Source of the DNA: Entonaema liquescens
Taxonomy: Eukaryota; Ascomycota; Sordariomycetes; Xylariales; Xylariaceae
NCBI GenBank assembly: GCA_902805475.1
Contig: CADCSX010000003.1
Location: 186,001 to 250,000, forward strand
DNA length: 64,000 bases
Direction: 5' to 3'
The position numbers were made by a program, and so were the translations under genes. A model generated the notes under the pieces. The model searched no databases and was not told the DNA's origin. It saw only the letters and a program-made list of their open reading frames with translations. This document shows, piece by piece, positions 1 to 10,617 of the stretch (positions are counted from its first letter, which is position 1; each line of letters opens with the position of its first letter).

Positions 1-999
1 TCCTCCAAGTCAACCAAGAGAAGGGATTCATCTCCAGCAGAACCTGCGAAATTACCTACGACACCCGTAGTCCTCCCACATCATCTCGCTCTGAAGCGAC
101 CCGACTCGATATTTGACGTACTATCTCAATTATGGTCGAAGGAGTCCATGTGGGGAGTTTGGAAAGGAACAAATGCCACATTTCTCTATACGGTGCTGCA
201 GTCATTGTTTGAGAACTGGTCGCGCAGTCTACTGAGCGCGCTATTAAATGTCCCAGATCTGGGATTGAAAGATGACGTTGACAGGCTAGTCGACGTTGCA
301 TCACCATACCCTTGGGCTTCTTTATGCGTAGCCGCAGCCGCCGCGGTCGCAACAGGCCTCATACTAGCCCCTCTTGATCTCGTCAGGACGAGATTGATCG
401 TCACATCTACAGGGCGTACCCCGCGGCGGACCCTAGCAACTCTACGCTCACTACCTTCGTGGCTGTGTCCATCGTCCTTAATAGCACCCACCATTCTCAA
501 CTCTCTCGTCCACCCCTTCCTCACATTATCTACACCCCTCGTCTTACGGACACAATTCCTAATCGACCGAGAACAGTCGCCCATGACTTTCTCCGTGGCT
601 AAGTTCTGCACCTCATGTGCGTCCTTATTCGTTAAGCTACCGCTGGAAACGGTCCTACGCCGCGGTCAGGTGGCGGTGCTGTCGGAGCACACATATCTGG
701 ATGCTCTCGATCAAACGGATAAGTTGGAGACGATCGTGCCGCCAGGGCCGTACAACGGAGTGTTCGGCACCATGTATACGATTGCTACGGAGGAGGGGTC
801 AAGAGCAGTATATGCAGTACCGACTAGGGCTTCGTCTCGCGGTAGGAAAGCGAAGCAGCCCAAGACTGCTGCAGAGGTGGTGTACAAGAGAGGCCAAGGG
901 CTAGACGGTCTCTGGAGAGGCTGGAAGGTCAGTTGGTGGGGTCTCGTAGGGCTATGGACGGCCGGAGTGGCCGGAGGTGGCGGAGAAGGGGAGTTTTAG
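1..999 (+). CDS. Ugo1-like mitochondrial outer-membrane carrier-fold protein, 5' truncated
   Basis: The reading frame is open from base 1 to the TAG at 997-999, so at least 332 residues are present and the N-terminus lies outside the window. The protein has mitochondrial-carrier-like features: a degenerate carrier motif (PLDLVRTRL), a second helix pair with KLPLETVLRRGQVAVL, and a C-terminal glycine-rich segment near GLWRGWKVSWWG. This matches Ugo1, the fungal outer-membrane protein that works with Fzo1 and Mgm1 in mitochondrial fusion and has lost ordinary solute-carrier consensus residues. A lysine- and serine-rich stretch precedes the first visible helix. No intron is needed in the visible part. 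The assignment is by remembered family resemblance; another divergent SLC25 protein is the alternative. Confidence 0.7.
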   Translation, partial: SSKSTKRRDSSPAEPAKLPTTPVVLPHHLALKRPDSIFDVLSQLWSKESMWGVWKGTNATFLYTVLQSLFENWSRSLLSALLNVPDLGLKDDVDRLVDVASPYPWASLCVAAAAAVATGLILAPLDLVRTRLIVTSTGRTPRRTLATLRSLPSWLCPSSLIAPTILNSLVHPFLTLSTPLVLRTQFLIDREQSPMTFSVAKFCTSCASLFVKLPLETVLRRGQVAVLSEHTYLDALDQTDKLETIVPPGPYNGVFGTMYTIATEEGSRAVYAVPTRASSRGRKAKQPKTAAEVVYKRGQGLDGLWRGWKVSWWGLVGLWTAGVAGGGGEGEF

Positions 1000-2183
1000 G
1001 CAACTATACGGGACCCCCCGAATTTCAACCACATAACACTCCATCAGCAATGATGAGAAAATAGGTACTGGGAGACGGGTGGAACCGGATTATCGATATT
1101 ACCGGTTACACTGAACGGGATTCCAACTCCGCATGATGTTATATTCGAAAAGGAAAACAAAGAAGTAGAGCAAAAGCGCCTCACGAGATACGGCATGATT
1201 CCCCCTTATACGTAACGTACGAACTTGATTCTACTAGCAGCGCGTGGTTGTGTGTACATAGGCATTTTTACGATTGCGGAAAGTTAATACTATTTACTCT
1301 CAACTTTGATATGAGACAATCCTTTGGATATAAACACGTTCGAGGATTTAATTACCTAGTCGAATGGTGATCAACTGCCCGGCATACTTCTAGTTATATA
1401 CCATGTACCAGTCTCTTCAGAACGAGCACCCAATACGGTCCCAATTACGAGGTAGATACAAGCATATGTACTGCTTAAAACCGATTCTCTGATTCGTCCC
1501 TTTACACGTATAAAATACGCGCTTGACCCGCAGTTGTGGTTCAAGATATAATATGAAGTTATATTGGTAAGGAACTACTATAGTGTACTACCTTTTAACT
1601 GGAATAATTAGCCCAGTGGAGTTACAACAACTCGCTAATTATTAGCCCCCTTTTCTTTAGCAATACGAAAAACATCGCCTTATGATATGGAGAAGAGTAT
1701 TCCATGTCGTTGGGACGTGCGTAACATACCACCTATCATCTATCACGTTGTTCAAGATTAGATGACCCGCCCTAATCGGCTTGGCTTAAGAAACATTTAT
1801 AATGGTTAATTCGCTCCCTACTCATGACGGCGGTGTCGTTTCAGAAACGAAAAGAAACCACCCAAAAGAAACTGGCGGTTTTTTCTAGAAGTTATTCCCC
1901 TATCTTAATATTTGTTAATATTCGGGCGTTATAATATGAAACGGTCCGGGAGTACTACCATTTACGGTCATCCGAAACGGTGATGTGGATCGTCTGAGAT
2001 CGACGCAGGGGCTCGGGGTGGGTACCGCTGATTTACAGCCCTGCAGTTGCCCTCTGCTTTCGCATTTCGCATCGCGTATCGTGCATCCCGAGGTTGATCC
2101 CCCGCTGATTCGCGCTGCGCGGTTACTTCCTTGAAGCCTTTTCGATGGAGTTCAATTCCTAACAAACGGCAATTCGAACCGGA

Positions 2184-2246
2184 TCTACCTAATCCACCTA
2201 ATCCACCAAATCCACCAAGTCCACCAAGTCCACCAAGTCCACCATC
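2184..2246. repeat. 9-bp minisatellite (TCCACCAAG-type units)
   Basis: About seven tandem 9-bp units occur, drifting from CTAATCCAC-type at the left to TCCACCAAG at the right. The right-hand units are nearly identical. On the minus strand they would encode a Gly-Leu-rich repeat, but no other coding evidence surrounds it. Confidence 0.8.
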
Positions 2247-3285
2247 TCGATCATGCATAATGAAAATTCCAAGCTTCATAGGATAGCCACGTCATGTTGT
2301 CGTATGTGCCTCGCGAAAGATGGTTTATCCACTAGATTTGCTGCGAGAGGTCGCTTTTTCTTTGTGATGAGACATCGAGTTCTATAGAATCACTTGTAAG
2401 CGTTGCAACGAACTTTACTCCAGACTATCCAAAACCAAGAATCCCTCATATGCTATTACAACATCAATCCCACAGCATCTTTCCAAAAGTCATATGCAGA
2501 AGTGCGGCTCATCCAAAGTCCTCCCGTGCCTCCCAGATGAATTCCCACGAATAACGGGCAGACTTGTCGCCGCGGCTCTACCGGGTGTCACGCCATCGTG
2601 GAACCAAAGAGCGGCTACCGATGGTGTGGTCAGGCTAAGAACACGACGCCCTTGACCGTTTAATTTAATTACGGCCTGAGCCGTGTTAGAGATTTCGTTC
2701 CCACCAGTAAAAGTCCAACCTTACGAGAGGCACAAGCTTAGGGTTTATTTTCTTAGACACCAAAGATGCATACAATGCGCTAAACGCTTACTCCTATGAG
2801 ATAGAGACTTATAGAACCAGAGACGAGAACCTATTTCCCAATTAACAAGCCACTCTCTTATTGTGTTGCCAAGTTCTACCGCGTTGTTCTTCTATTTAGT
2901 AGTTAAATCATCTTTCCTGTCATTAACCCAGATATCGCATTAATCGCCAAGACATAACATGACGCTGGCAATAGGTCCCACAGCACCGAAAAGCTGGTTC
3001 AACACCGGTATTGCAAGTGCATGATACCCGGCTGACGACCAACTTCGGACGGCGTGGGCCACGAAGGTAAGGGGCTGGCCCCCATTGTAAATCTAGCGCG
3101 CCAATCATGGTCGCGTCTTATGACCCGTTCAGGTCGTCGAGGCCACCAGCGTGTGTCGGATCCTGCAGCTTCGTTCCTTCGGCGCCATACAGGGGGTCCT
3201 AGTATCGGTGGATCTTAGAGAACTGCAATTATATGATCGTATACATGGATATACGACGACACGAGTTGCCCTCGAAGCTCAGCTC

Positions 3286-3292
3286 TATATAA
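3286..3292 (+). promoter_or_regulatory. TATA box of the AA9 gene
   Basis: A perfect TATATAA lies about 250 bases upstream of the AA9 ATG, followed by a CT-rich leader. This fits an inducible, strongly expressed secreted-enzyme gene. The site is inferred from sequence alone. Confidence 0.5.
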
Positions 3293-3538
3293 CATGAGTC
3301 GAGATACCCTCTGGTCAGCCTTTTTTTTCATCATCGCCATCGGTTTGCGAAGTCGGTTCCTCTAGCCATTCATTATTGTCTATCTTTTTATCCAAGTCAT
3401 TCTTTTCTACCTCCCGGTGAGAACAGCTATCTTGATCGATACATCTTAAATTACCTAGTGTTCATAACAGAACGCGTTGTCTCTACCTTTCGCTCATTCA
3501 CTATCGCTATATTTGCATCGACTATCACAACCAGCAAA

Positions 3539-4678
3539 ATGGGTATCAAGAGAATCTCCCCTGTTGTTGCGGCCCTCGCCTCGGCTGCTACCGTCGCCGC
3601 TCACGGCCACGTTGACCACATCGTCGTCGATGGTCTTTTCTACCAGGGCTATGACCCCACCAGCTTCCCTTACCAGCAGAACCCTCCCACCGTCGTCGGC
3701 TGGACCACCTCCCAGACTGACAACGGCTTCGTCGAGCCCAACAGCTTTGGCAGCCCCGACATTATCTGCCACAAGTCTTCCAGCCCTGCTGGTGGTCACG
3801 CTCAGGTCAAGGCTGGCGACAGCATCAGCATCAGCTGGAACACCTGGCCCGAGTCGCACAAGGGTCCCATGATCGACTACCTCGCCGCCTGCAACGGCCC
3901 TTGCGAGAGCGTCGACAAGGAGGCCCTCGAGTTCTTCAAGATCGATGAGGTCGGTCTTATCGACGACTCCGCTCAGAACGGTTTCTGGGGCTCTGACGAG
4001 CTGATCAAGAACAACAACACTTGGCTAGTCCAGATCCCATCCAACATCAAGCCCGGCAACTACGTCCTCCGCCACGAAACCATCGCTCTTCACTCAGCTG
4101 GTCAGGCCAACGGTGCTCAGGCTTACCCTCAGTGCTTCAACCTTGAGATCACTGGTGATGGTACCGAAGTCCCTGCTGGTGTATTGGGTACCAAGCTCTA
4201 CTCTGCTGAGGACCCTGGCATCGTCGTCAACATCTACACCACCGGCCTTAGCTACACTATCCCCGGCCCTGCTTTGATCGCCGGTGCTTCCTCCTCCGTC
4301 GCCCAGTCCTCGTCTGCTATCACCGCTACTGGAACCGCGACTGTCGGAAACGGCGGTGCCGCTAGCCCCACTGCCGCCACTACAACCGCTGCTCAGTCCT
4401 CTGCCGCTCAGACCACGGCTGCTCCCAGCTCCCAGAAGACTACCACTGCTGCCGTCTCTACCCCCACGACCCTCGCTACCTCCACCCGTGTAGCAGTTCC
4501 CACCACCCCTACCACCACTGCCGTTGCTAGCCCCACCGCCGCTCCTACCGGTGCCGTCGGTGCCCAGAGCCTCTACGGCCAGTGCGGTGGCAACGGCTTT
4601 GCCGGCCCTACTGCTTGCGCCGAGGGTACCTGCAAGTCCTGGAACCCTTACTACTCTCAGTGCGTCTCCACCGCTTAG
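3539..4678 (+). CDS. Secreted AA9 lytic polysaccharide monooxygenase with C-terminal CBM1
   Basis: A 379-residue intronless gene. I chose the ATG at 3539, not the upstream in-frame open stretch, because it places a clean signal peptide (residues 1-21, ending VAA) directly before HGH. Cleavage then exposes His22 as the N-terminal copper-brace residue. His87 (GGHAQV) is the likely second copper ligand. His185, Gln194 and Tyr196 reproduce the AA9 secondary-sphere His/Gln and axial Tyr, with the usual 11-residue His-Tyr spacing. The catalytic domain runs to about residue 245. An Ala/Ser/Thr/Pro linker follows (about 250-340), then a CBM1 (343-379) with four cysteines and the NPYYSQC cellulose-binding face. 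The enzyme oxidatively cleaves cellulose or related glucans outside the cell. Codon choice is strongly C-ending, consistent with high expression. Confidence 0.95.
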   Translation: MGIKRISPVVAALASAATVAAHGHVDHIVVDGLFYQGYDPTSFPYQQNPPTVVGWTTSQTDNGFVEPNSFGSPDIICHKSSSPAGGHAQVKAGDSISISWNTWPESHKGPMIDYLAACNGPCESVDKEALEFFKIDEVGLIDDSAQNGFWGSDELIKNNNTWLVQIPSNIKPGNYVLRHETIALHSAGQANGAQAYPQCFNLEITGDGTEVPAGVLGTKLYSAEDPGIVVNIYTTGLSYTIPGPALIAGASSSVAQSSSAITATGTATVGNGGAASPTAATTTAAQSSAAQTTAAPSSQKTTTAAVSTPTTLATSTRVAVPTTPTTTAVASPTAAPTGAVGAQSLYGQCGGNGFAGPTACAEGTCKSWNPYYSQCVSTA

Positions 4679-6690
4679 AAGCTGCTCAAGTCAGTTATCG
4701 GGTTGGGCGGTCGGGACGATGAACGAAGAGAACGCGCGTGTATAGTATATGTGTATGATATGTATGCATAGCTACCTATAGGCAAGCCTGGCTACGGGCT
4801 CGGCTCGGCTCGGTTCGGGTTGAGGGGATGGTTATATTCTTGTATTTACGATTGGTACGATTTTTACATTCGAATACATAACTTTTGAAGACCATGGTCT
4901 GGTTTTGTCTCCCGTGTTAATTTGTGAATGCCTTGAAGTGATAATCGCCTCGTAAATTTAAATGCGACTGTCTCTTTTAGTGGGAATATTATGATAGATC
5001 TTGATTCGTTAGTATTTGAAGACCTTAGTTCGAAGTATACTGCTATATTTCTACCCCTTTATACTCGAACACCGGCAATATTCTGATTAATACGTCTGCA
5101 TATTACAAAAGCTTCGAGTCATTAGTGGCGTTTCTTCAGATGGCCAATCGGATTTCGATTATGGTCTAACAGTTGCCTATTCAGGAATGTTACAGGGGTT
5201 TAGTCAAACGTAAAGATATCCTTATAGCATCTTACTATACTTTGTATTACATTAGTCCCCTCGAGTATATGTATTATATCAGCTATATCTCCTCTAAAAA
5301 GCTGTAGTAGACTTTAAGTCGATAATGATTGGCTATTCTGGAGAATACGTTATAACACAATCCTCATGTGAACGTGGCATAGGTCAATATATTTCGGTGT
5401 CCCCCAATTTTCAGCCCGTTCTCTTTAAAGCTACCTAGAATGATTCGGAATTTCGTTGTATCATGATCGAATGCTGTCTTCCCTTAAGAATTTAGTAGTA
5501 ATACATGTATGGATGGGTGCATTGAAAACACGCTTTGCGGGTATTGGGATATATCCATATCTATCTCCTATTTTACTCTACCAACATCAATATTGGCATC
5601 CCCAAAGCGGTACCCCGGTTCTCTATTCCTTCTAGACCTTTGTAATGCAATTTAGGCCAATTGTTTTTGGTGCTAGCTCCGATCTTCATCTACTTAGATT
5701 CTAACATCATGTGGGGTATAAAAATTCCCAATCCAATGGTTAGATGCTAAGATAAACGAAACAGTATGAATCACATACGGACGGCGCGAGTGAATTGCCG
5801 TACGTCGAGTGACTGGATTGGACTGGAAAAATAAACAGGTTCGAACGGACCACTAAGGATAGAGAAAGAAGCTACGTAGAGGGACCTTGAGGGGGAAAGT
5901 AAAATCTAGAGAAAAGTTTTAACTGTATTACTCACGTTGTTAGATAAGCTTAGGCCCTTTTAGGAAATATGTAAACTTTTGTATCGTCAAGTCGATCATT
6001 AGATTGACACTATGACCACAGGGCAGCTGCCAAATGCCCATAATGACTGACCTTATCTTAATCATACAGCTCATTATTTTTGAAGCCATACAGCCGGAAA
6101 GATACCTAAGTAAACCAACCCTCTCTAATCTACCAATCATAATAACTATTCGAGTCACTATTCTAAACTATTAACCAATAATATTCCATTCTATCTGGTA
6201 GGATAGTGAATTTGAAGCAAACGAATTTTTCCACCATGCGTACCTAACGTACCTAACGTACTTTGATGGGAGCAGCTGGTAGGTGCATCTAAACTTACTG
6301 CTGATTTCACCGCCCACGAGAAAGGATATAAACATCTCTTCTCCCCTGTCCATCTGAACTTTTTCAAACACGAAGATCATCCTTGGACATACCAAAGAAT
6401 ACTCCAAAGCATACAAAACTTCTATTCAACTTTTGGTTTTATCTTCCAGCGTTCCAAGATACCTATAAAGTATAATCAAGACGCAATAGAAGACTTTACT
6501 CGACACGGCCTATTGATACCTTGTTATATACAAGCAATATCGATTCAATACAACTCAATCGTCCCGTTCCGTAAGCCAGCTGATATACAACAAAATGAAG
6601 GGACTCATATATTAACCTATTATTTCATTATAGGTAATACACTGACTCCGACAAATTCCCAGTGACATTCCCGAAAAGTTTCCATTCACA
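4679..6690. other. Intergenic spacer of 2.0 kb
   Basis: AT-leaning spacer with no supported gene. A short CGGCT repeat occurs near 4797-4817, and paired TACCTAACG repeats near 6241-6259. The right end is the leader of the coiled-coil gene and may contain a 5'UTR intron, since an upstream ATG near 6595 closes after six codons. Confidence 0.5.
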
Positions 6691-7527
6691 ATGTCTTGCG
6701 GCAAGGACCAAATGCTGGGGTTCAATTTCGAGTACTCCGATCTCGAAATAATGAGAGCCTCTGAGCTTCAAGACAACCTCCAGAGCCAGAATGCGGAGCT
6801 CAAGAGTTGCAATGCGGAGCTGGTCAGCATGGTCAAGGGCATCAAAGCCGAAATAGAGGATATGAAGAAGTGTCTCGAGGCAGCCAAGGAGGAGCTGAAC
6901 TCCGCTCGCACTCACAACGCTCGGCTACAAGGCGAGCTTTCGAGCCTAAACAAGCGACAGCGCTCGGCCGCTCGGACAAGAAGCAGTGAATTGGAACGCT
7001 CTCTGACCGCTGAGAACGAGAAGCTTAAGAAGGAGTTGGAGCAGAACAAACTTCAACAATTTGCTGCCGCACCATCAGACACGGCCAGCGAGTTCAGCAC
7101 AGAGACAACTTTCTTTGGCGACTCTAGCCTTTCGGGTTGCTCGACAGAGAGCAGTGCTGGAAGTTCCAGGCCGGCAAAGAGACGTCACGTAGATGGACTA
7201 CAGAACTGGAACAACTCTCCCAATATGTTCCAGTTTAACTCCGGGCCGGTTAACCTGCATGACTCTTTTATTGGCCAACCACACCAGGGCGAGCAGAATC
7301 AGCGCCCTATCTCATCATCCCAGCCGCAGTTCTTTGGCGGACTAGCGGAGGGGCGAAATGCTCCAAACAACTACCAGCTGCCCTACGGCCAGGACCAAGC
7401 ATATGGGGGATACAACAACCAGATTCCCTGGGGAGCTGGATTATCTTTCAACCCTCAGCTCCAACCTCAGCAGGGGCAAGGTATGTCTTCATGCCAAAGA
7501 CTTCCTGGAAACCACTGGAGTTTCTAG
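6691..7527 (+). CDS. Coiled-coil protein with a degenerate bZIP-like segment, hypothetical
   Basis: A 278-residue single-exon frame. Residues about 20-80 are Glu/Lys/Leu/Asn-rich and predicted coiled coil. They are followed at about 90-123 by a segment where an Asn is spaced seven residues from an Arg, then nine to a Leu, with the next heptad Leu present (NKRQRSAAR, then L and L). This is the geometry of a bZIP basic region and zipper start, but the basic region does not meet the full consensus. The second half is low complexity and rich in Ser, Gln, Asn and Pro, with a possible basic signal RPAKRRHV near 164. A GTATGT-TTCTAG pair (7481-7527) could be a terminal intron giving a different C-terminus. 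Nuclear function is only an inference. Confidence 0.6.
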   Translation: MSCGKDQMLGFNFEYSDLEIMRASELQDNLQSQNAELKSCNAELVSMVKGIKAEIEDMKKCLEAAKEELNSARTHNARLQGELSSLNKRQRSAARTRSSELERSLTAENEKLKKELEQNKLQQFAAAPSDTASEFSTETTFFGDSSLSGCSTESSAGSSRPAKRRHVDGLQNWNNSPNMFQFNSGPVNLHDSFIGQPHQGEQNQRPISSSQPQFFGGLAEGRNAPNNYQLPYGQDQAYGGYNNQIPWGAGLSFNPQLQPQQGQGMSSCQRLPGNHWSF

Positions 7528-8202
7528 GCAGCGAGAGTTTATATCCCCCTTTGCCATGCTCCACGCTGGTTCAAGTTATTTATTACGTTCTCTTTTTAAT
7601 CTTTTGACTCGGTAAATCAAAGCCGAGAGGGTTACGTTAGTTTCTTTTCTAGATTTTTCAGACGGAGGGACCAAAAAGCAGGGAAAGAATAAGCCATTTC
7701 GCGAGAAGCCCCAATCTGGTCATGGGAGCATACGGCTATACATACCAAAGGTGTCATTTGTTCTATATAGAACATCAAAAGTCTTGATAATTTTCGGTAC
7801 ATTCAATCAAGGACTGGATATACATCACGGTTTTAAGTGCTACTGATAGGTGGCGATAATAATACCTAATAATACTCTATATCTACAAGTCTATCCTTTA
7901 TGAACCCGTGACTCAGTGCAATCCACCCAGACCTTCTATTCGTTGCTATGTCATATTATATGGCAGCTCGAGGGTTTTTCATCTAATATAGATAAGAGAT
8001 TCCGGCTTTAAGGAAAAGAAGACATCTGGCTTTGATTACTCACTTAATTTTGGAATTTGGATCACGGTTTTGGCTTTACTTTAGGATATATTATGCTATG
8101 TAATTAATACACTATGACCAACTCTAAATATATTCAAGAGTTTAACTATATTCAATATTCCATAACAGATGCACTATACTAGTGATAACATCTCCCCAAC
8201 AA
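7528..8202. other. Convergent intergenic region
   Basis: This 675-base stretch separates the 3' ends of two convergent genes. It is AT-leaning, and I see no coding or structured signal beyond presumptive 3'UTR sequence. Confidence 0.5.
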
Positions 8203-10617
8203 CTATAGCACAAGCACGTCAAATCCAAAATGCTTGCAGAACTTCACACAGCAAACCAGACACGCGTGCCCTCTGATAGCAACGTGCGCTCCGACGGGCT
8301 TGGACAGAGCAAAAATCCGCAGCCGGTCGTCAGCCGCGGTAGGGATTACCGCCACGGCACCGGGCGGCGCCCCTATTCCTCGCACATGCTCTAGGATCTT
8401 GCCCAGACCTTGTTGTGCCACTTGCTGATCATCTGCCCTGCGCGCCCAGTCTCGCAGAAAGGGAAGCGCGTCTTCGGGGTTGCAGAGATACACATCTGGG
8501 AACGTGGCATCGTCCTCGCCTAGGGCGTTCGTGGTAGTGACGACGTCCGCTAGGGCTTTTTCGTCGTGCGGACATGACTCGATGCGTTCCGCGGAGGCTA
8601 GATTTTTAATCACACCTGTTGGATCTAACGCTACAGCTGTAATCCTGTTGTCTTCGTGTTCCAAGGATCTGATCATGCAGCATTCCAGGACTTGGCTGTT
8701 CTGCGGATGGAGTAGCAGGTTGAACACAAACCGCGTTTTCTCGGTGAGTGATGTGTCGGTCGTCGTTAATTCAGGCGAAACTCCTGTTGCGTTTTGGGTT
8801 ATCCAGTCTGGCGTGACGCGCGAGTTCATGGCTACAATACTGCGGTATGATCTCTGACCCTGACAATTGAAAATCTTGCCTCGGCACCAGAGGAGTCGCA
8901 GGTAGCTCTCATCATTTATAGGCAATCTTGGGCTCACTATGGCTGCTGACCATACAGCTTGCCCAGCACCGCAAGATATAATCGCGTTCCGCTGCTCGAT
9001 TTCTGGTCGCCCTTCTTGCTCCCCGGCTAGCTTCCTGCACACGCGATGCCACTCCGCTACGTCGCAACATGCCTTCTGCGCTCTGAAAATGCGGCAGATG
9101 GCTGCGATCACCGTGCTTGGTGCTAATTCTGCATTCTTCCAGATAAATGGATCTGGCCGGACCATGAGCCCCTCGGGGTTTCGGAACAGCGACAGTGCCA
9201 GGATCGTCGCGACGATATGCGCCATCTGCTCGACAAATATGGTCGTGGCGCCGGGCTCACCGAGGGGTAATTGCGAATGGAAGCCTGCCATCCACTCTTT
9301 GCGCTCGTCCTCGTACTTCGCTTGCCCTAGGAACGCAGCTATCTCCTTATGCTCGTAGATTGGCAACCCCATCTGCTTGCTTCGCAGATCTTGCATGTGC
9401 TTCCCTTCACAGCCTCTCACGAGTCGCAGGATGTTGTTGATATCGGCCCTTTCCGGGAACGGTTCGAAGCGACCCGAGCTGACTTTTAGTAGCTCGCTTG
9501 CTAATACTCCCTCTTCGTCTTCCTCCTGTGATTGCTGCCAGAGCTTTGACTTTGCGCCGGCGAGATCCGAGGTCGTGTCGCATGGAATACCCCAGCGCCC
9601 ACGGGATACACATCCTTCAGAACACATCGTTAGGCCTTTTCGTGCTTCGGAGAGCGCGTACGGAATGACTTCCAGAGTCGCCTGGTTGGCCTGGCCCAGA
9701 TCCAATTTGAAGGCGCTTAGCATGAGTTGGAAGTACTGGGGTATCGGGATGAGGCCACGGTAATGTTCTGCTGCGCCGTGGCGAAAAGTCCAGTCTTCCC
9801 AGTGCGACTGCGAGTGGATGGCTCTGATTCTGACGAGTTCTAGTGCATCTTTCTGCTTTGGAAACACAAGCTTAACCCCTACATTGGTATCGCCCTGTAG
9901 GAGCTTTTCACATTGTGCCGATTGGCCGTCTCCTATGTAGACCATAGGACACTTGCGTAACCACCAGAGTACGAAGGCTACGATCCAAGGCGCGCAACGT
10001 CCTGCTTGGATCGACAACGCCTTTGGCTTGCCTTCTCTAGGGCCTGCAGATTGGCGAAGCAACAATAATTCGACCAGCTTGGTCACAGCATCCGTGTCAG
10101 GGGTCTTGTCTAGACGGCCTAAAAAGTCAAAACGGTCCTGTCGTTGACGGAGCTCATGGCATAATGCCATATCATAGGTCGTGATATGGCTACTGAAGCT
10201 AGAGAAGTTACATCTTGCCTCGACGGTGTTGAGTAGCGGATATAGTTGCTCGGCCGTCGGACACCGTATCTCTCCTTGTCTGAGATGACCCATCAGATTT
10301 ACCAGCACTCGCGCGCTTTCAGGCGGATCAAACGCCGTCACCAAAGCGCAAACAAGAGCGAGGAACCTCTGGCCTCCAGGTCTACTTCCAAGATAGTGTA
10401 TTATGCCTTGTTGTGGGAAGCCGACCGTTACACCGAAGGAAGAAATGACGATAGGCTCTTGATTTGCTACTACATGTCCCTTCACCTCTTCGCACGTATC
10501 ATCGCAGATCCCTAACAGGTCGCCGAGTCTTTCGCAGGCATAGATTATGCCTGGAATGTCCTCTCCAAGGACAGGCGGGAAGCTTGCATTGTCCCAGCTA
10601 TGGCTTGCGTCTGTCAT
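8203..10617 (-). CDS. Large orphan protein, 804 residues, unknown function
   Basis: An uninterrupted 804-codon frame with higher GC than its flanks, which by itself supports coding. It reads as a soluble globular protein. A hydrophobic helix around residues 210-220 (APWIVAFVLWWL) is too isolated to be a confident membrane span. Cysteines are scattered, with no recognisable zinc motif, and I find no Walker, kinase, nuclease or zinc-cluster signature. The phrase PWIVAFVLWWLRKCP followed by an I-G-D-G turn recalls uncharacterised fungus-specific proteins, but I cannot name a family. Antisense frames at 8480-8857 and 9377-9763 are its shadows. The gene is flanked by spacers on both sides and is not in an obvious cluster. 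Confidence 0.75.
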   Translation of the reverse strand: MTDASHSWDNASFPPVLGEDIPGIIYACERLGDLLGICDDTCEEVKGHVVANQEPIVISSFGVTVGFPQQGIIHYLGSRPGGQRFLALVCALVTAFDPPESARVLVNLMGHLRQGEIRCPTAEQLYPLLNTVEARCNFSSFSSHITTYDMALCHELRQRQDRFDFLGRLDKTPDTDAVTKLVELLLLRQSAGPREGKPKALSIQAGRCAPWIVAFVLWWLRKCPMVYIGDGQSAQCEKLLQGDTNVGVKLVFPKQKDALELVRIRAIHSQSHWEDWTFRHGAAEHYRGLIPIPQYFQLMLSAFKLDLGQANQATLEVIPYALSEARKGLTMCSEGCVSRGRWGIPCDTTSDLAGAKSKLWQQSQEEDEEGVLASELLKVSSGRFEPFPERADINNILRLVRGCEGKHMQDLRSKQMGLPIYEHKEIAAFLGQAKYEDERKEWMAGFHSQLPLGEPGATTIFVEQMAHIVATILALSLFRNPEGLMVRPDPFIWKNAELAPSTVIAAICRIFRAQKACCDVAEWHRVCRKLAGEQEGRPEIEQRNAIISCGAGQAVWSAAIVSPRLPINDESYLRLLWCRGKIFNCQGQRSYRSIVAMNSRVTPDWITQNATGVSPELTTTDTSLTEKTRFVFNLLLHPQNSQVLECCMIRSLEHEDNRITAVALDPTGVIKNLASAERIESCPHDEKALADVVTTTNALGEDDATFPDVYLCNPEDALPFLRDWARRADDQQVAQQGLGKILEHVRGIGAPPGAVAVIPTAADDRLRIFALSKPVGAHVAIRGHACLVCCVKFCKHFGFDVLVL

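Larger units (their letters stand above)
1000..3538. other. Intergenic spacer of 2.5 kb with promoter of the AA9 gene
   Basis: No coding region is supported here. Short open frames are unremarkable in composition, and one of them is produced by the 9-bp tandem repeat near 2184-2246. The last 250 bases form the AA9 promoter and leader, with a TATA element and a pyrimidine-rich leader around 3318-3420. Confidence 0.6.

Noticed and set aside
1968..2279. Minus-strand frame with a Gly-Leu-rich repeat
   Set aside because: The repeat is produced by the 9-bp minisatellite. The rest of the frame shows no conserved sequence and no sensible gene context.
7481..7527. Terminal intron in the coiled-coil gene
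   Set aside because: The sites are plausible, but the spliced tail shows no conserved sequence, so the unspliced stop at 7525-7527 was kept.
8480..9763. Several plus-strand frames opposite the 804-residue gene
   Set aside because: They lie wholly inside the longer minus-strand frame and have shadow-like composition with no motifs.
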